Part shown: positions 21,601 to 28,500 of the stretch, in pieces | Position numbering within the stretch: the stretch's first letter is position 1 | Layout: each line of letters begins with the position of its first letter | Assembly: GCF_041296385.1 (NCBI RefSeq) | Contig: NC_091014.1 | Location: forward strand, 13,305,578-13,369,577 | Direction of reading: 5' to 3' | Length of the DNA stretch: 64,000 nt | Source: Aphelocoma coerulescens | Taxonomy: Eukaryota; Chordata; Aves; Passeriformes; Corvidae | Program-made: the position numbers and the translations under genes | The notes under the pieces: model-generated | Database searches by the model: none | What the model was told of the DNA's origin: nothing | Seen by the model: only the letters and a program-made list of their open reading frames with translations

Positions 21601-23729
21601 AGCCTTTCGAAAAAGGGTAGAGAAGGAGATCTCCACAGGATGTTCTTTGTCCTCTGTGTCTTGTTTTGGGCCAGGGCTGGTCAGCTGGGGTCAGCACAGG
21701 GCTCCTGAGCTGCCAGCCCCAGGCCTGGTGGGTGGGGAACTCCATTCCAACCACGCTCTGACGTGAAGGGCTGAGCTGGGAGAGATTTAGGGAACAACTA
21801 CTGCTAGCTATGCACAGTAGACCAGTGCTTTATTGTATCTATTTACAGCGTTGGGAAAAAATGCTGGGAATAGTCTGTTTGCCAGAAAGGTCACTTTGGG
21901 GTGACTCAGACTATTTTGAGCAGGTTACATGCAGTGGATGATTTCAATTTCATCAGAAGCAAGGATTTAAGCACCATTAAACTGTACAGCATTTACTAAA
22001 ATGAACAGCTGTCTGCATTGCGGTGCAGCTGAAGGGGAGGGACAGGGGAAGATCTACACAGGGAAAATAGCAGAAGGTGGAGCTAATTTCAGTGTGTTCC
22101 TATTCTTTTGCTTATTGGTTGGGATTGGAAGCTTTGGGAAACCTGGTTCTGAATCTCTTTTGGCTCTGGGAATGTAAGTCAATGTTATCAGTTTCCAGGA
22201 TAACAGGATCGAAACTTCCATTCCCAGTATCTTTCCTTGTCAGCATTCGGCTTGTCTAAGCTTCCTTAGACTGAGCCTGAGAAGTCCTGTCCTGAATGAG
22301 CCTTGAGGAATGGGGCATCTACATTATTCTCTAGGGGAAGAATAGATTCAAATCAGTCACAGTAAAGGATAAGGATTCAATTAATACTTAAGTACACAAA
22401 CAGTGGCACTGGGACAGACCAATTGAGGTGAGGACTGAGTGACGAGGTTTTGATTTCCCACATTTTGGGAGCATACTGTGATCTCTTAGTTACTGGCTAC
22501 AAAAGGAAGGCTCCACGGCTTCCTTCCATCAGAGCATGATAACCTCTTTGTCACCAGGGTCTGAAAGCAAAGCACATCTGCATTACAGGGTGGATTTTGT
22601 GTCAGGTTTTTTCTCCATTTTCTTAAGTTTCCATTGTCTCGTGTTTATGTTCTCAGGTTTTTGGGGTTTCTTTTTGCTTACCAGGCTCTTGGTCAAAAGG
22701 TCCGCCAGTACTGGAATCATCCAATAAATGCAAATTTAATTGCACGGAAATATGTGAAACTTTTGCTTGAGAAGCTGGGAAACAGGCAGGTAAGGGCACA
22801 GAGGCCGTGTTTTTAAATCTTATGCTTTGACAGTGTTGAGATTCGTGAGCTTTCTGTGGACTATAACACACTAAACACTGAACCTTGGTACTGTGTGACT
22901 TTGTGAACTAACCTGAAATGGTTTCCCTTGTAGTGCAGCAGGCCTGTCCCTGAGAGACTCTCAGTCCCTGTGGAGTTTTTGCCACTGAACTACCTGGCTA
23001 ATATGTTGACAGAGATAGAGAATCAAGGTAATGTTAATTCTGTACTTTGGAAGACCAGTGATCGTTACCCTCTGATGCTCACTCAGATGTGTTCTGCTAT
23101 AGTGACATAATTGAGTTATTAGAACTCCAGTGATGTCTGAACACATAGGTTTTGTTGTCTTTCTACTGAAGGAAAGTGTCAGGGGCCAAGATTCTCCATG
23201 TATGGGGAGGATATGTTCTCCATGTATTCCTCCCCGTGCTATCTGGGGAGGAAAGAGAGTTAAACCATGTGGCAGTATATGAGCATATGTCCTGGGTCAT
23301 TTAATGCACTACCACCAACACAGCCACTGTGCTTCAGTCTGGGTTTGGATCTCCAGTGTCGAATTGGTTTGGAAGTCCAGCCTCCAGAGAGTCTTCCCTC
23401 TGTGTTTGGTACAATTGACTTACCTCCCACTCATAGGACAGTTTTTGCCATGGATTAGCATCCAAAAGGCACCACTGAAAGCTGTAGGTATTTTGGGTAC
23501 ATGAAAACACCATCCTATTAGCCCTTATCTTTTGGTATTGTAGATGAAGCTGTTTAATAGACTGCAGGACTGCAAGTGTACAGGAGCATGTACAATTTTG
23601 TAAATACTTCCTCACCATGTTTCTCTAGGTGTGCATCCATGTGAAAAACAAGACCATGTAAATGCAAGATTTGTAGAGGAAACAGCACTCAAGCACACTA
23701 TGACACTTCTGGGCCTCAAATATTCCTGA
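531..23729 (+). CDS. GSAP: GSAP, gamma-secretase activating protein, C-terminal 512 residues in 17 exons (5' part outside window)
   Basis: Joined exons: 531-623, 1934-2151, 2447-2516, 3153-3235, 3854-3907, 7662-7787, 8213-8268, 8685-8716, 10273-10334, 11866-11961, 16361-16431, 16990-17084, 18192-18311, 20718-20779, 22685-22789, 22934-23027, 23629-23729. Seen: all introns are GT/AG, phases join without a break, and the product matches vertebrate GSAP from the YYVA.YLPG region to the conserved C-terminal LLGL. Known: human GSAP (about 854 residues; fly homologue pigeon) is reported to bind APP C-terminal fragments and gamma-secretase and raise amyloid-beta production; its C-terminal roughly 16-kDa piece is the reported active form and defines a Pfam family (GSAP-16). 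Here that part is encoded by the last four exons (about 120 residues). No membrane segment or signal peptide is seen in this part. About 340 N-terminal residues must lie to the left of the window. Regulation cannot be judged, as the promoter is absent. Confidence 0.95.
624..1933 (+). other. GSAP: GSAP intron
   Basis: Unique-looking intron sequence. The only structure noted is a perfect 10-bp inverted repeat at 1541-1565. Confidence 0.7.
1541..1565. repeat. Perfect 10-bp inverted repeat with 5-nt loop
   Basis: TGTACATGTA (1541-1550), loop cattc, TACATGTACA (1556-1565). Each arm is itself close to a palindrome. It lies inside a GSAP intron with no known role. Confidence 0.8.
1934..2151 (+). 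CDS. GSAP: GSAP exon (218 bp, largest GSAP exon here)
   Basis: Acceptor ...tgttcttcag, donor gtggga, phase 1 to 0. It includes the conserved block [10 protein letters not shown] and the helix LAALHCAL that human GSAP also carries. Its first three bases are GTG, so the acceptor sits beside a GT, but only this reading keeps the frame. Confidence 0.93.
2447..2516 (+). CDS. GSAP: GSAP exon
   Basis: Acceptor ...ttctgacag, donor gtaggt, phase 0 to 1. It encodes [20 protein letters not shown] followed by FII, nearly identical to the mammalian segment; it is the best conserved exon in the window. Confidence 0.95.
3153..3235 (+). CDS. GSAP: GSAP exon
   Basis: Acceptor ...cattacattcag, donor gtaaga, phase 1 to 0. 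It contains [14 protein letters not shown], matching the human NMDKLLPYSSVLTW segment. Confidence 0.9.
3854..3907 (+). CDS. GSAP: GSAP exon (54 bp)
   Basis: Acceptor ...tgtatttatag, donor gtaagt, phase 0 to 0, 18 codons ([18 protein letters not shown]), equivalent to the human stretch ending TEDIALPLMK. As 54 bp in phase 0, skipping it would keep the frame. Confidence 0.88.
3908..7661 (+). other. GSAP: GSAP intron (3.75 kb)
   Basis: No recognisable repeat or additional exon. A purine-rich stretch lies near 5620-5700, and there is a 10-bp tandem duplication (tctacatatg) at 4233-4252. ORFs here are short and unsupported. Confidence 0.6.
7662..7787 (+). CDS. GSAP: GSAP exon (126 bp)
   Basis: Acceptor ...acactttgcag, donor gtgggt, phase 0 to 0. 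It encodes [20 protein letters not shown] and on to [10 protein letters not shown], closely matching human GSAP. It follows a 3.75-kb intron. Confidence 0.95.
8213..8268 (+). CDS. GSAP: GSAP exon (56 bp)
   Basis: Acceptor ...gtttacaaaccag, donor gtatgt, phase 0 to 2. It encodes [19 protein letters not shown] (last codon split), parallel to human RRSAAYVRNILDNAVK. Confidence 0.92.
8685..8716 (+). CDS. GSAP: GSAP exon (32-bp small exon)
   Basis: Acceptor ...tttcaaaccccag, donor gtaagt, phase 2 to 1. It encodes [10 protein letters not shown], equivalent to human VISNLEARNL. Although short, it is needed to bridge the phases of its neighbours (2 into it, 1 out of it) and both splice sites are strong. 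Confidence 0.87.
8717..11865 (+). other. GSAP: GSAP introns around exon 10273-10334, including a pyrimidine-rich tract
   Basis: The intron 8717-10272 shows nothing recognisable. In the intron 10335-11865, about 10660-11230 is markedly C/T-rich on the + strand; its end (agattaatctacgtgtaag, ttccttcagacagag) resembles the 'tgtaagctccttgaggacag' tail seen in some old vertebrate LINEs. This is only a resemblance. Confidence 0.35.
10273..10334 (+). CDS. GSAP: GSAP exon
   Basis: Acceptor ...gtttatttcag, donor gtatgt, phase 1 to 0. It encodes [20 protein letters not shown], matching human PRLTPLLQEEDSHQRLLMGL. Confidence 0.94.
11866..11961 (+). CDS. GSAP: GSAP exon (96 bp)
   Basis: Acceptor ...gggtttttttttag, donor gttagt (not the consensus gtaagt but acceptable), phase 0 to 0. 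It encodes [20 protein letters not shown], a basic helix conserved with human ELKDHLLRHLQGVEKKKIEQ. Confidence 0.94.
11962..16360 (+). other. GSAP: GSAP intron (4.4 kb)
   Basis: AT-rich sequence at about 12060-12180 and 13310-13370. A 137-codon open frame at 14054-14467 has no recognisable domain or splice context and I take it as chance. No repeat is recognised. Confidence 0.55.
16361..16431 (+). CDS. GSAP: GSAP exon
   Basis: Acceptor ...cttttttgttttag, donor gtgagc, phase 0 to 2. It encodes [20 protein letters not shown] and VFC, parallel to human LLDLICHIVETSWRKHNLHS. It lies after a 4.4-kb intron. Confidence 0.9.
16990..17084 (+). CDS. GSAP: GSAP exon
   Basis: Acceptor ...gttaactacag, donor gtaagt, phase 2 to 1. 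It contains [20 protein letters not shown] then LPLPP, nearly the same as the human [18 protein letters not shown] segment. Confidence 0.95.
18192..18311 (+). CDS. GSAP: GSAP exon just before the 16-kDa region
   Basis: Acceptor ...tctctttcatag, donor gtacag, phase 1 to 1. It encodes [20 protein letters not shown] and on to [11 protein letters not shown]. By alignment the reported N-terminus of the human 16-kDa GSAP fragment (about residue 733) falls at the end of this exon. Confidence 0.95.
18659..18663 (+). repeat. Target-site duplication, left copy (GGAAG)
   Basis: GGAAG directly precedes the LTR's TGTCTTGG. The same five bases follow its CCCAACA end. Confidence 0.8.
18664..19573 (+). mobile_element. 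Solo LTR of an endogenous retrovirus, 910 bp
   Basis: Seen: begins TGTCTTGGTTTG, ends CCCAACA (TGT...ACA termini), and is flanked on both sides by GGAAG (18659-18663 and 19574-19578), a 5-bp target-site duplication. An AATAAA lies at 19355-19360, so the element reads in the same direction as GSAP. Known: I recognise the 5' end as like ERV LTRs common in songbirds, possibly of the ERVL group; I cannot give an exact family name. The GC-rich middle (about 18890-19340) stands out from the AT-rich intron and produces long ORFs in several frames (up to 218 codons) that are not genes. No internal retroviral region adjoins it, so it is a recombined single LTR. Confidence 0.85.
19574..19578 (+). repeat. 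Target-site duplication, right copy (GGAAG)
   Basis: GGAAG directly follows the LTR's 3' end and matches the left copy exactly. Confidence 0.8.
19625..20345 (+). mobile_element. CR1 LINE fragment, reverse-transcriptase region of ORF2
   Basis: Frame-broken pieces translate to typical CR1 reverse-transcriptase blocks: [56 protein letters not shown], then FADDTKLD (the FADD form of the catalytic aspartate box). Shifts and stops show it is dead. It is truncated at both ends and lacks the usual CR1 3' end. It reads in the GSAP sense direction. Confidence 0.88.
20540..20605 (+). repeat. AT-rich imperfect tandem duplication
   Basis: Two similar units, each with taaatgtaaataacag or taatgtaaataatag followed by a cct/tat segment, lie next to each other within an AT-rich stretch (20450-20610) just upstream of a GSAP exon. 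Confidence 0.5.
20718..20779 (+). CDS. GSAP: GSAP exon, start of the C-terminal 16-kDa region
   Basis: Acceptor ...ttgcttatag, donor gtaact, phase 1 to 0. It encodes [20 protein letters not shown] (human [20 protein letters not shown]). Counting from here there are 120 residues to the stop, close to the 122 of the human 16-kDa piece. The DLDD here fits a caspase-3 type DxxD pattern. Confidence 0.95.
20780..22684 (+). other. GSAP: GSAP intron
   Basis: No repeat is recognised. The segment about 21360-21480 and 21550-21780 is somewhat GC-richer than its surroundings but shows no supported exon. Confidence 0.5.
22685..22789 (+). CDS. GSAP: GSAP exon (105 bp)
   Basis: Acceptor ...tttttgcttaccag, donor gtaagg, phase 0 to 0. 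It encodes [20 protein letters not shown] and [10 protein letters not shown] in overlap, parallel to human GQKICRLWDHPMSSNIISRN. It is in the GSAP-16 region. Confidence 0.93.
22934..23027 (+). CDS. GSAP: GSAP penultimate coding exon
   Basis: Acceptor ...tttcccttgtag, donor gtaatg, phase 0 to 1. It includes [20 protein letters not shown], equal to the human [18 protein letters not shown] segment. Its phase-1 donor also fits the candidate alternative exon at 23973. Confidence 0.94.
23629..23729 (+). CDS. GSAP: GSAP last coding exon and stop
   Basis: Acceptor ...catgtttctctag, phase 1, stop TGA at 23727-23729. It encodes [22 protein letters not shown] as its end (human VDAEFVEEAALKHTALLLGL). 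The bird protein runs three residues (KYS) past the mammalian LLGL end. Confidence 0.94.
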
Positions 23730-24143
23730 AATAACGTGCTGTTGAAGAAGGCTGTCAAACTGTGGTGCCTCCATAAAAGTATTCATTTAAATGCAACGTT
23801 GTTTCCCAAATAACCTGCAGTTTTGGGTAGTTGCCAGTACTGACATGAGCTACTCAAAATGGTGTTTGGTCCAACATATTGAGGTTGAAATTACTGACTT
23901 CTAGATAAATCCTAGAGAAATGCATTTGACATAACCTCAGGTTTGAAACTTATCTGTGGTTTCATTTTGAAGTGGTCAAAGAAGTGGAACAACAGCGGGT
24001 ACCAAAACACTCTGTGAAAATTGGTATAAATGTCACTTCTTCTAACAAGACAATGCTAGAAAAGGCAGTCCAGTTGTACAGTAACAAGAACCAGTAACTG
24101 TTTACTTGGATTAATAAAAGGATTTCTTGGTGTGTTTGTGTAA
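23730..24143 (+). other. GSAP: GSAP 3' UTR
   Basis: This stretch runs from the GSAP stop to the first good poly(A) signal. It contains an open 41-codon segment (23973-24097) discussed as an alternative last exon. No repeat is recognised in it. Confidence 0.7.
24113..24118 (+). terminator. GSAP: GSAP poly(A) signal AATAAA
   Basis: AATAAA is followed within 25 bases by a GT-rich stretch (ttggtgtgtttgtg, about 24126-24140), the usual layout of a vertebrate cleavage/polyadenylation site. It is the first AATAAA after the GSAP stop. Confidence 0.75.
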
Positions 24144-25384
24144 AGCAGGTAAGAATAACAAATGACTTTTTATGTCAGGCATGAGTAAGGAGGTATTCAT
24201 TCCTTGTGGTGGTGTCTGTTTCCTTATGGTACTTCTGCTTCTGGAGCTGCATTCTGATATTTTCACTTATGTAATTAGCACAAAATATAATCTCCTTAAA
24301 GTGCATGTGACAGATTTTGTTGGGAGTTTGTTTGTTTGTTTGTGGGGTTTTTTGTTGTTTTTTAAAGATATGTATAATATATTGTAAGCAATATAGGATA
24401 AGAAAAAAGCTTTAGAAATTTATTTTAACAGAGGCTTGGACAGAGTTTTACATAATTCTTTTTTACAACTTCTAGTGTTACAGTTCAAACCTCAGCTTCA
24501 GAAAGAAATTAGGTAGGCTGTTTTTCCTTTGTTTTCAACTTCTGTTCATATGTAACTGAGCCAGTGTTGTTTGTTCGTTTTAAATTCTGAACTGTGACAT
24601 TAATTTAAAATGGTAATAGCAATTTGCTACGCAGAGAAAATTGCCAAGTTGTGCCATGCAGGATTTCTGCAGCCTTTATTGGATTTTACGAAAACTACAA
24701 AATTCCAGACTATTAAACTGGAGAAACTCATTAAATTGGATATATTTGGGAGGTTTTCAAAACAACCTCTGATATTCTCTTTGAGTAGTTTCCATTGATG
24801 CTCCCTGTTCCTTACCAGTGAAATAAAAAGATCCAGTTCCTAGGAGTGACTTGGCAAGTTCATGGTCACTCCCTTGTCATTGCCATCCATGAAGGTTTAG
24901 CTGTCTCAGTGACTGCAGAGTGGGAAGGAATATTTTTTTCAATATAATTAGAATTTCTCTGGGAATTGTAAATTCCAGTCCCAGACTGCAGAAAGCCATG
25001 TTGGTTGGTGTATGTGTATAAGTGGTGGTTACTTTGTATTATATTAATAACAAGAGAAGATTTTCTAGCCTGTTCTTTTTAATGAATGTATTACGACATA
25101 TCTTCAAATGCAATAAAACTTCACCTAGAAAAAAAAAAGCAAGCATAGCATGAGGATCACTCACTTTTCTTAACACTTGGAAATACTGCACTGCATTTGG
25201 AATACCAGGAGAATGGACCCTGGATTGCCGACTAGTTAGCTCTGCTTTTGGCATGAACAAATACTTTGTTTTCAGTATGGAATTTGGCTGAACACCTACA
25301 GATCTCCCTTCAGTGCAGTGTAAATGCTGCTGACTCTTGTGATCCAGCAGCTGGTGCTGGTCTCCTGCTTCAGGTGCTGTCTAT
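24144..25384. other. Gap between convergent GSAP and CCDC146; CCDC146 3' UTR on - strand
   Basis: This 1.2-kb stretch lies between the GSAP poly(A) site and the CCDC146 stop. It must contain the CCDC146 3' UTR. It holds a short (tttg)n run near 24333-24346. No protein exon or repeat is recognised. Confidence 0.6.
25078..25083 (-). terminator. CCDC146: Possible CCDC146 poly(A) signal ATTAAA
   Basis: On the - strand ATTAAA lies about 300 bases after the CCDC146 stop. A canonical AATAAA occurs further on at 24675-24680 (- strand). Neither has an obvious GU-rich element, so the true 3' end is unsettled. Confidence 0.3.
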
Positions 25385-25542
25385 TCAGATTTCAGGTAGC
25401 TTTGCAGGAGGCTTTTTGAAATGTCTCGGACTCGAGCTGGGCTCACTTGGTCTGAGGGGAGCCACGTGGGGCTGCAGCAGCGGGAGCCTCCCCTCCTCCG
25501 GGATAGCGGGGCCATGGCGGGGTACTGCACCTTGTTCCTCCT
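25385..25542 (-). CDS. CCDC146: CCDC146 last coding exon and stop
   Basis: Acceptor ...acagcaccctgcag, stop TGA at 25385-25387. It encodes the proline-rich tail [20 protein letters not shown], then [20 protein letters not shown] and EI, following human IPEADATLPLPKPYGALAPF and the KPVEI end. It is GC-rich (about 25430-25530), unlike the rest of the gene. Confidence 0.9.
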
Positions 25543-28500
25543 CTGCAGGGTGCTGTCAGAGAAACACAGCTTGGTCACACAGGGGTTGTGTGCTTTAAAA
25601 CTCCAGTGCTCTCCCGAGCCAATGTGCAGAAGCCATGAAAAAGGAAACACCATTAGTCTAATCCCTGGCAAGGCAGGAAAGCTGAAATGGTATTAAAAGG
25701 AAAGCATGAGGTTTTGACCTTGCAGATGTGAGTTTGTCCTTTTAAATAGTAGACAGTGTGAGCCTGTCATGCTTTTGTTATTTGTCAAGAAAACAGATGA
25801 GATGAGCTATTAAAAGCTGTAATAATTGTGCACAGAACATCTGAGGAACAATTCTGTTCTTGAACATAGTTACTGCAGTGAGCCTTTATCCACAGCACTG
25901 AAAGGAAACTTGAGTCACAGCATGAGAAGATGTTTCATGACAGAAGTTTCTTATTCTAAACCATTATTATTCTGTAGGAGCTCTCTGCTCTGGGATCACT
26001 GACCATCTCAAGGACAGAGGCAGTGTCCAGCCGGGTAGGGTTTGAAGCACTGTTTGCCGTGCTGCCCTGCCTACCCTCAGTGTCTTACCCAGCAATCCAA
26101 TTTCTTGCTGCTTCTGATCTGATGCTCATTGCATCTTATATGTGGGAGACACTAAACTTACTTCTCCTGAGCCCTACACTCCACATTTTGCAGCTTTACC
26201 TTGAAATCCAATGAAAAGTAGTATTCCACTGATGGCTGTCCTGCCCTTCAGCCACAAGATAGTTACACAAACTACTTTTATAATCAAAGGTGAGGCTTTT
26301 AGTATATGATCTCCTCAAGATTCAATGACCAGCTCTAAGCAGTGTTGCCAGACTAGTGTTAAAACTCCACAAGCCCACAGCAGTAGTTGTCTCTGTCTGT
26401 ACCGTCATCTGCACTGGCTCTTGGAGCTCTTGCAATGTATGACAAAAACTTACTTTAGCTCTGGCTTCAGCTGCTACTTTTTGCATCTTCTCACTGTGTA
26501 CTATCTTCCACCATTTCTTTTCTGCTTCTTTAGGAGGGGGAAGGCCTTGACTTATTGTCAATGAAGCAGTCATCACAAATTGCTCTTTGTCTCTGATTTC
26601 CTGCTGGAGTTTAATGGCAAGTGCTTGCTTCATGGATAACTCTGCAAAAAGAGCCCTTATCTCCAGGGTTTTGTCATTTATCTTCTTCTGCAGTTCATTG
26701 GTCTGCAATGCAAAACATCTGCACTGTAGTTAGGGCTTCTCTTTAGGCACTCACTGGGCATGACACTTGGGGCAGCATTAGGCACGTGAAAATAAGTCCA
26801 ACTTGACAAGGTTTTAAATAGTAGTTGAATACTTGAAAATGACTTAATTTTTGTGATCACTTAGAACCAAAGAAATTGGCTGCTCAAGAAGTCACATTTA
26901 CTCCAATACAAGAAAAGCACATTTGTCTTTGCTTGACCTTTTCAGCTGGACAGTAAAGCTCCCCCAGCCCCCAAAGGCTTGGGATCCCAATTCTCTTTGA
27001 GTTTATGCATAATTAACTTTGTAATAAAGCTGGAATAAGCCAAATTACTATGAGATAATTGAGTAATAACGCTGATGCAGGGGCTGTGGGTTGTGACATT
27101 ATCCTTGGAAGGGGGACAAACAGAAAAGGAATGTGACAAGAATCCTTGAGTCTCACTGAAGATGATTTTAAAAAACCAACAAAACTTAAATATCTTTAAG
27201 TGATTAATAGGGAACTGGGAGAGTCAAAGCACTTGTGAATGTAACTTTTGGCACACTGCCATTCTTACAGTAATTTATTAGCCCATGGCCATCATTTCAC
27301 AAACACAGTTAACAACCATGATATTTCTGTGTGTGTTTAAAATTAGTTATAAAAAACTGTTTTGAGCTTTCATGTGTGCCAAACCTAACATCTAAGGAAA
27401 AAAAATTATACTCTAGCCTTGTTTTACATTAATTACTGAGCATTTTTTTTCTGCCTTTCCCTCAGCTCTGCTCAATTTGCAGCTTTTTCATTAGGAATAT
27501 GGGGGCTGGGAGCATTTTTGGTCTTTCCCAAACAATATTACTGGCAGTTAAAAGCAAATAGCTATAATTATATTTTTAAAACTGTATTGGAAACCATGTT
27601 TCCTGTGTGATTCTCCCTACCTGAACAACAAAAGTACTTTGAACAACAAAAGTACTTTGAGCCAAATACCAAGTTCATCTTTTTGTATGTTGGAGTAGAA
27701 TTTACCTGGCCTTCCTTTATTTTTTTTCCCTTTATTTTCTTTTAGCCTTTGACATGTTTTTGTAGAAAAGCTGTTAAGTATATTTGCAAAAGGAGGATCC
27801 TACAAAGTTTCTAAGCATCTACTTCAGAAAGTACTAATCCTATATTTGGTGAAAGGTGCAACTTTCTTTTTAAAAGCAAGGACATTCACTATTCATGTCT
27901 GTAATTTCTGAAGACTAATTTATGATTTGCCTATCAACATTGCCAGCCACTTTAGTAATTTGCAAGTGAATCACCTCTGCCCAGATACTGTTTCATTCTG
28001 TACAGGCTGGCAAGCAGAGCGTGCAGTGCCCTTCTTACCCTCCTGGTGAACAGCAGCATGTCCTGCTTGCCGTTCTCCACCATGGCACGGATTCTGTCCG
28101 TCAGATCAGAAATGTTCTCGCAGAGAAAATCTATCTTCAGCAGTCTCTGCTCCTTCTGCAGCAGCTCTGCCTCAATCTGCAGCAAGAACAACGATACAGT
28201 GTAAGGAAAGGACAGGGGAAGGGGCAGCACAAAGTGTTCTGTGATTGCCTTGAGCTGCCGAAATAATACCAGTGAACAGCCATAAAAAGACACCTTCACC
28301 ATTAGTTTTCTCAAAACTTATGCCCTCCCTGCCAAGTAGCAGGCCCAGATTGGTTCAGTTGGTTACTGTCAGTCATACAATTCTTCCATATCAGACCGTG
28401 CCCTTTTGGGGGCAGAGGTTTATACCATTGTCACTGCCTTGCTGTGCTTTTCTTGAAAGCAATGGAGCTTTTGTCTAGTCTTCTTTTTTTTTTTAATCTT

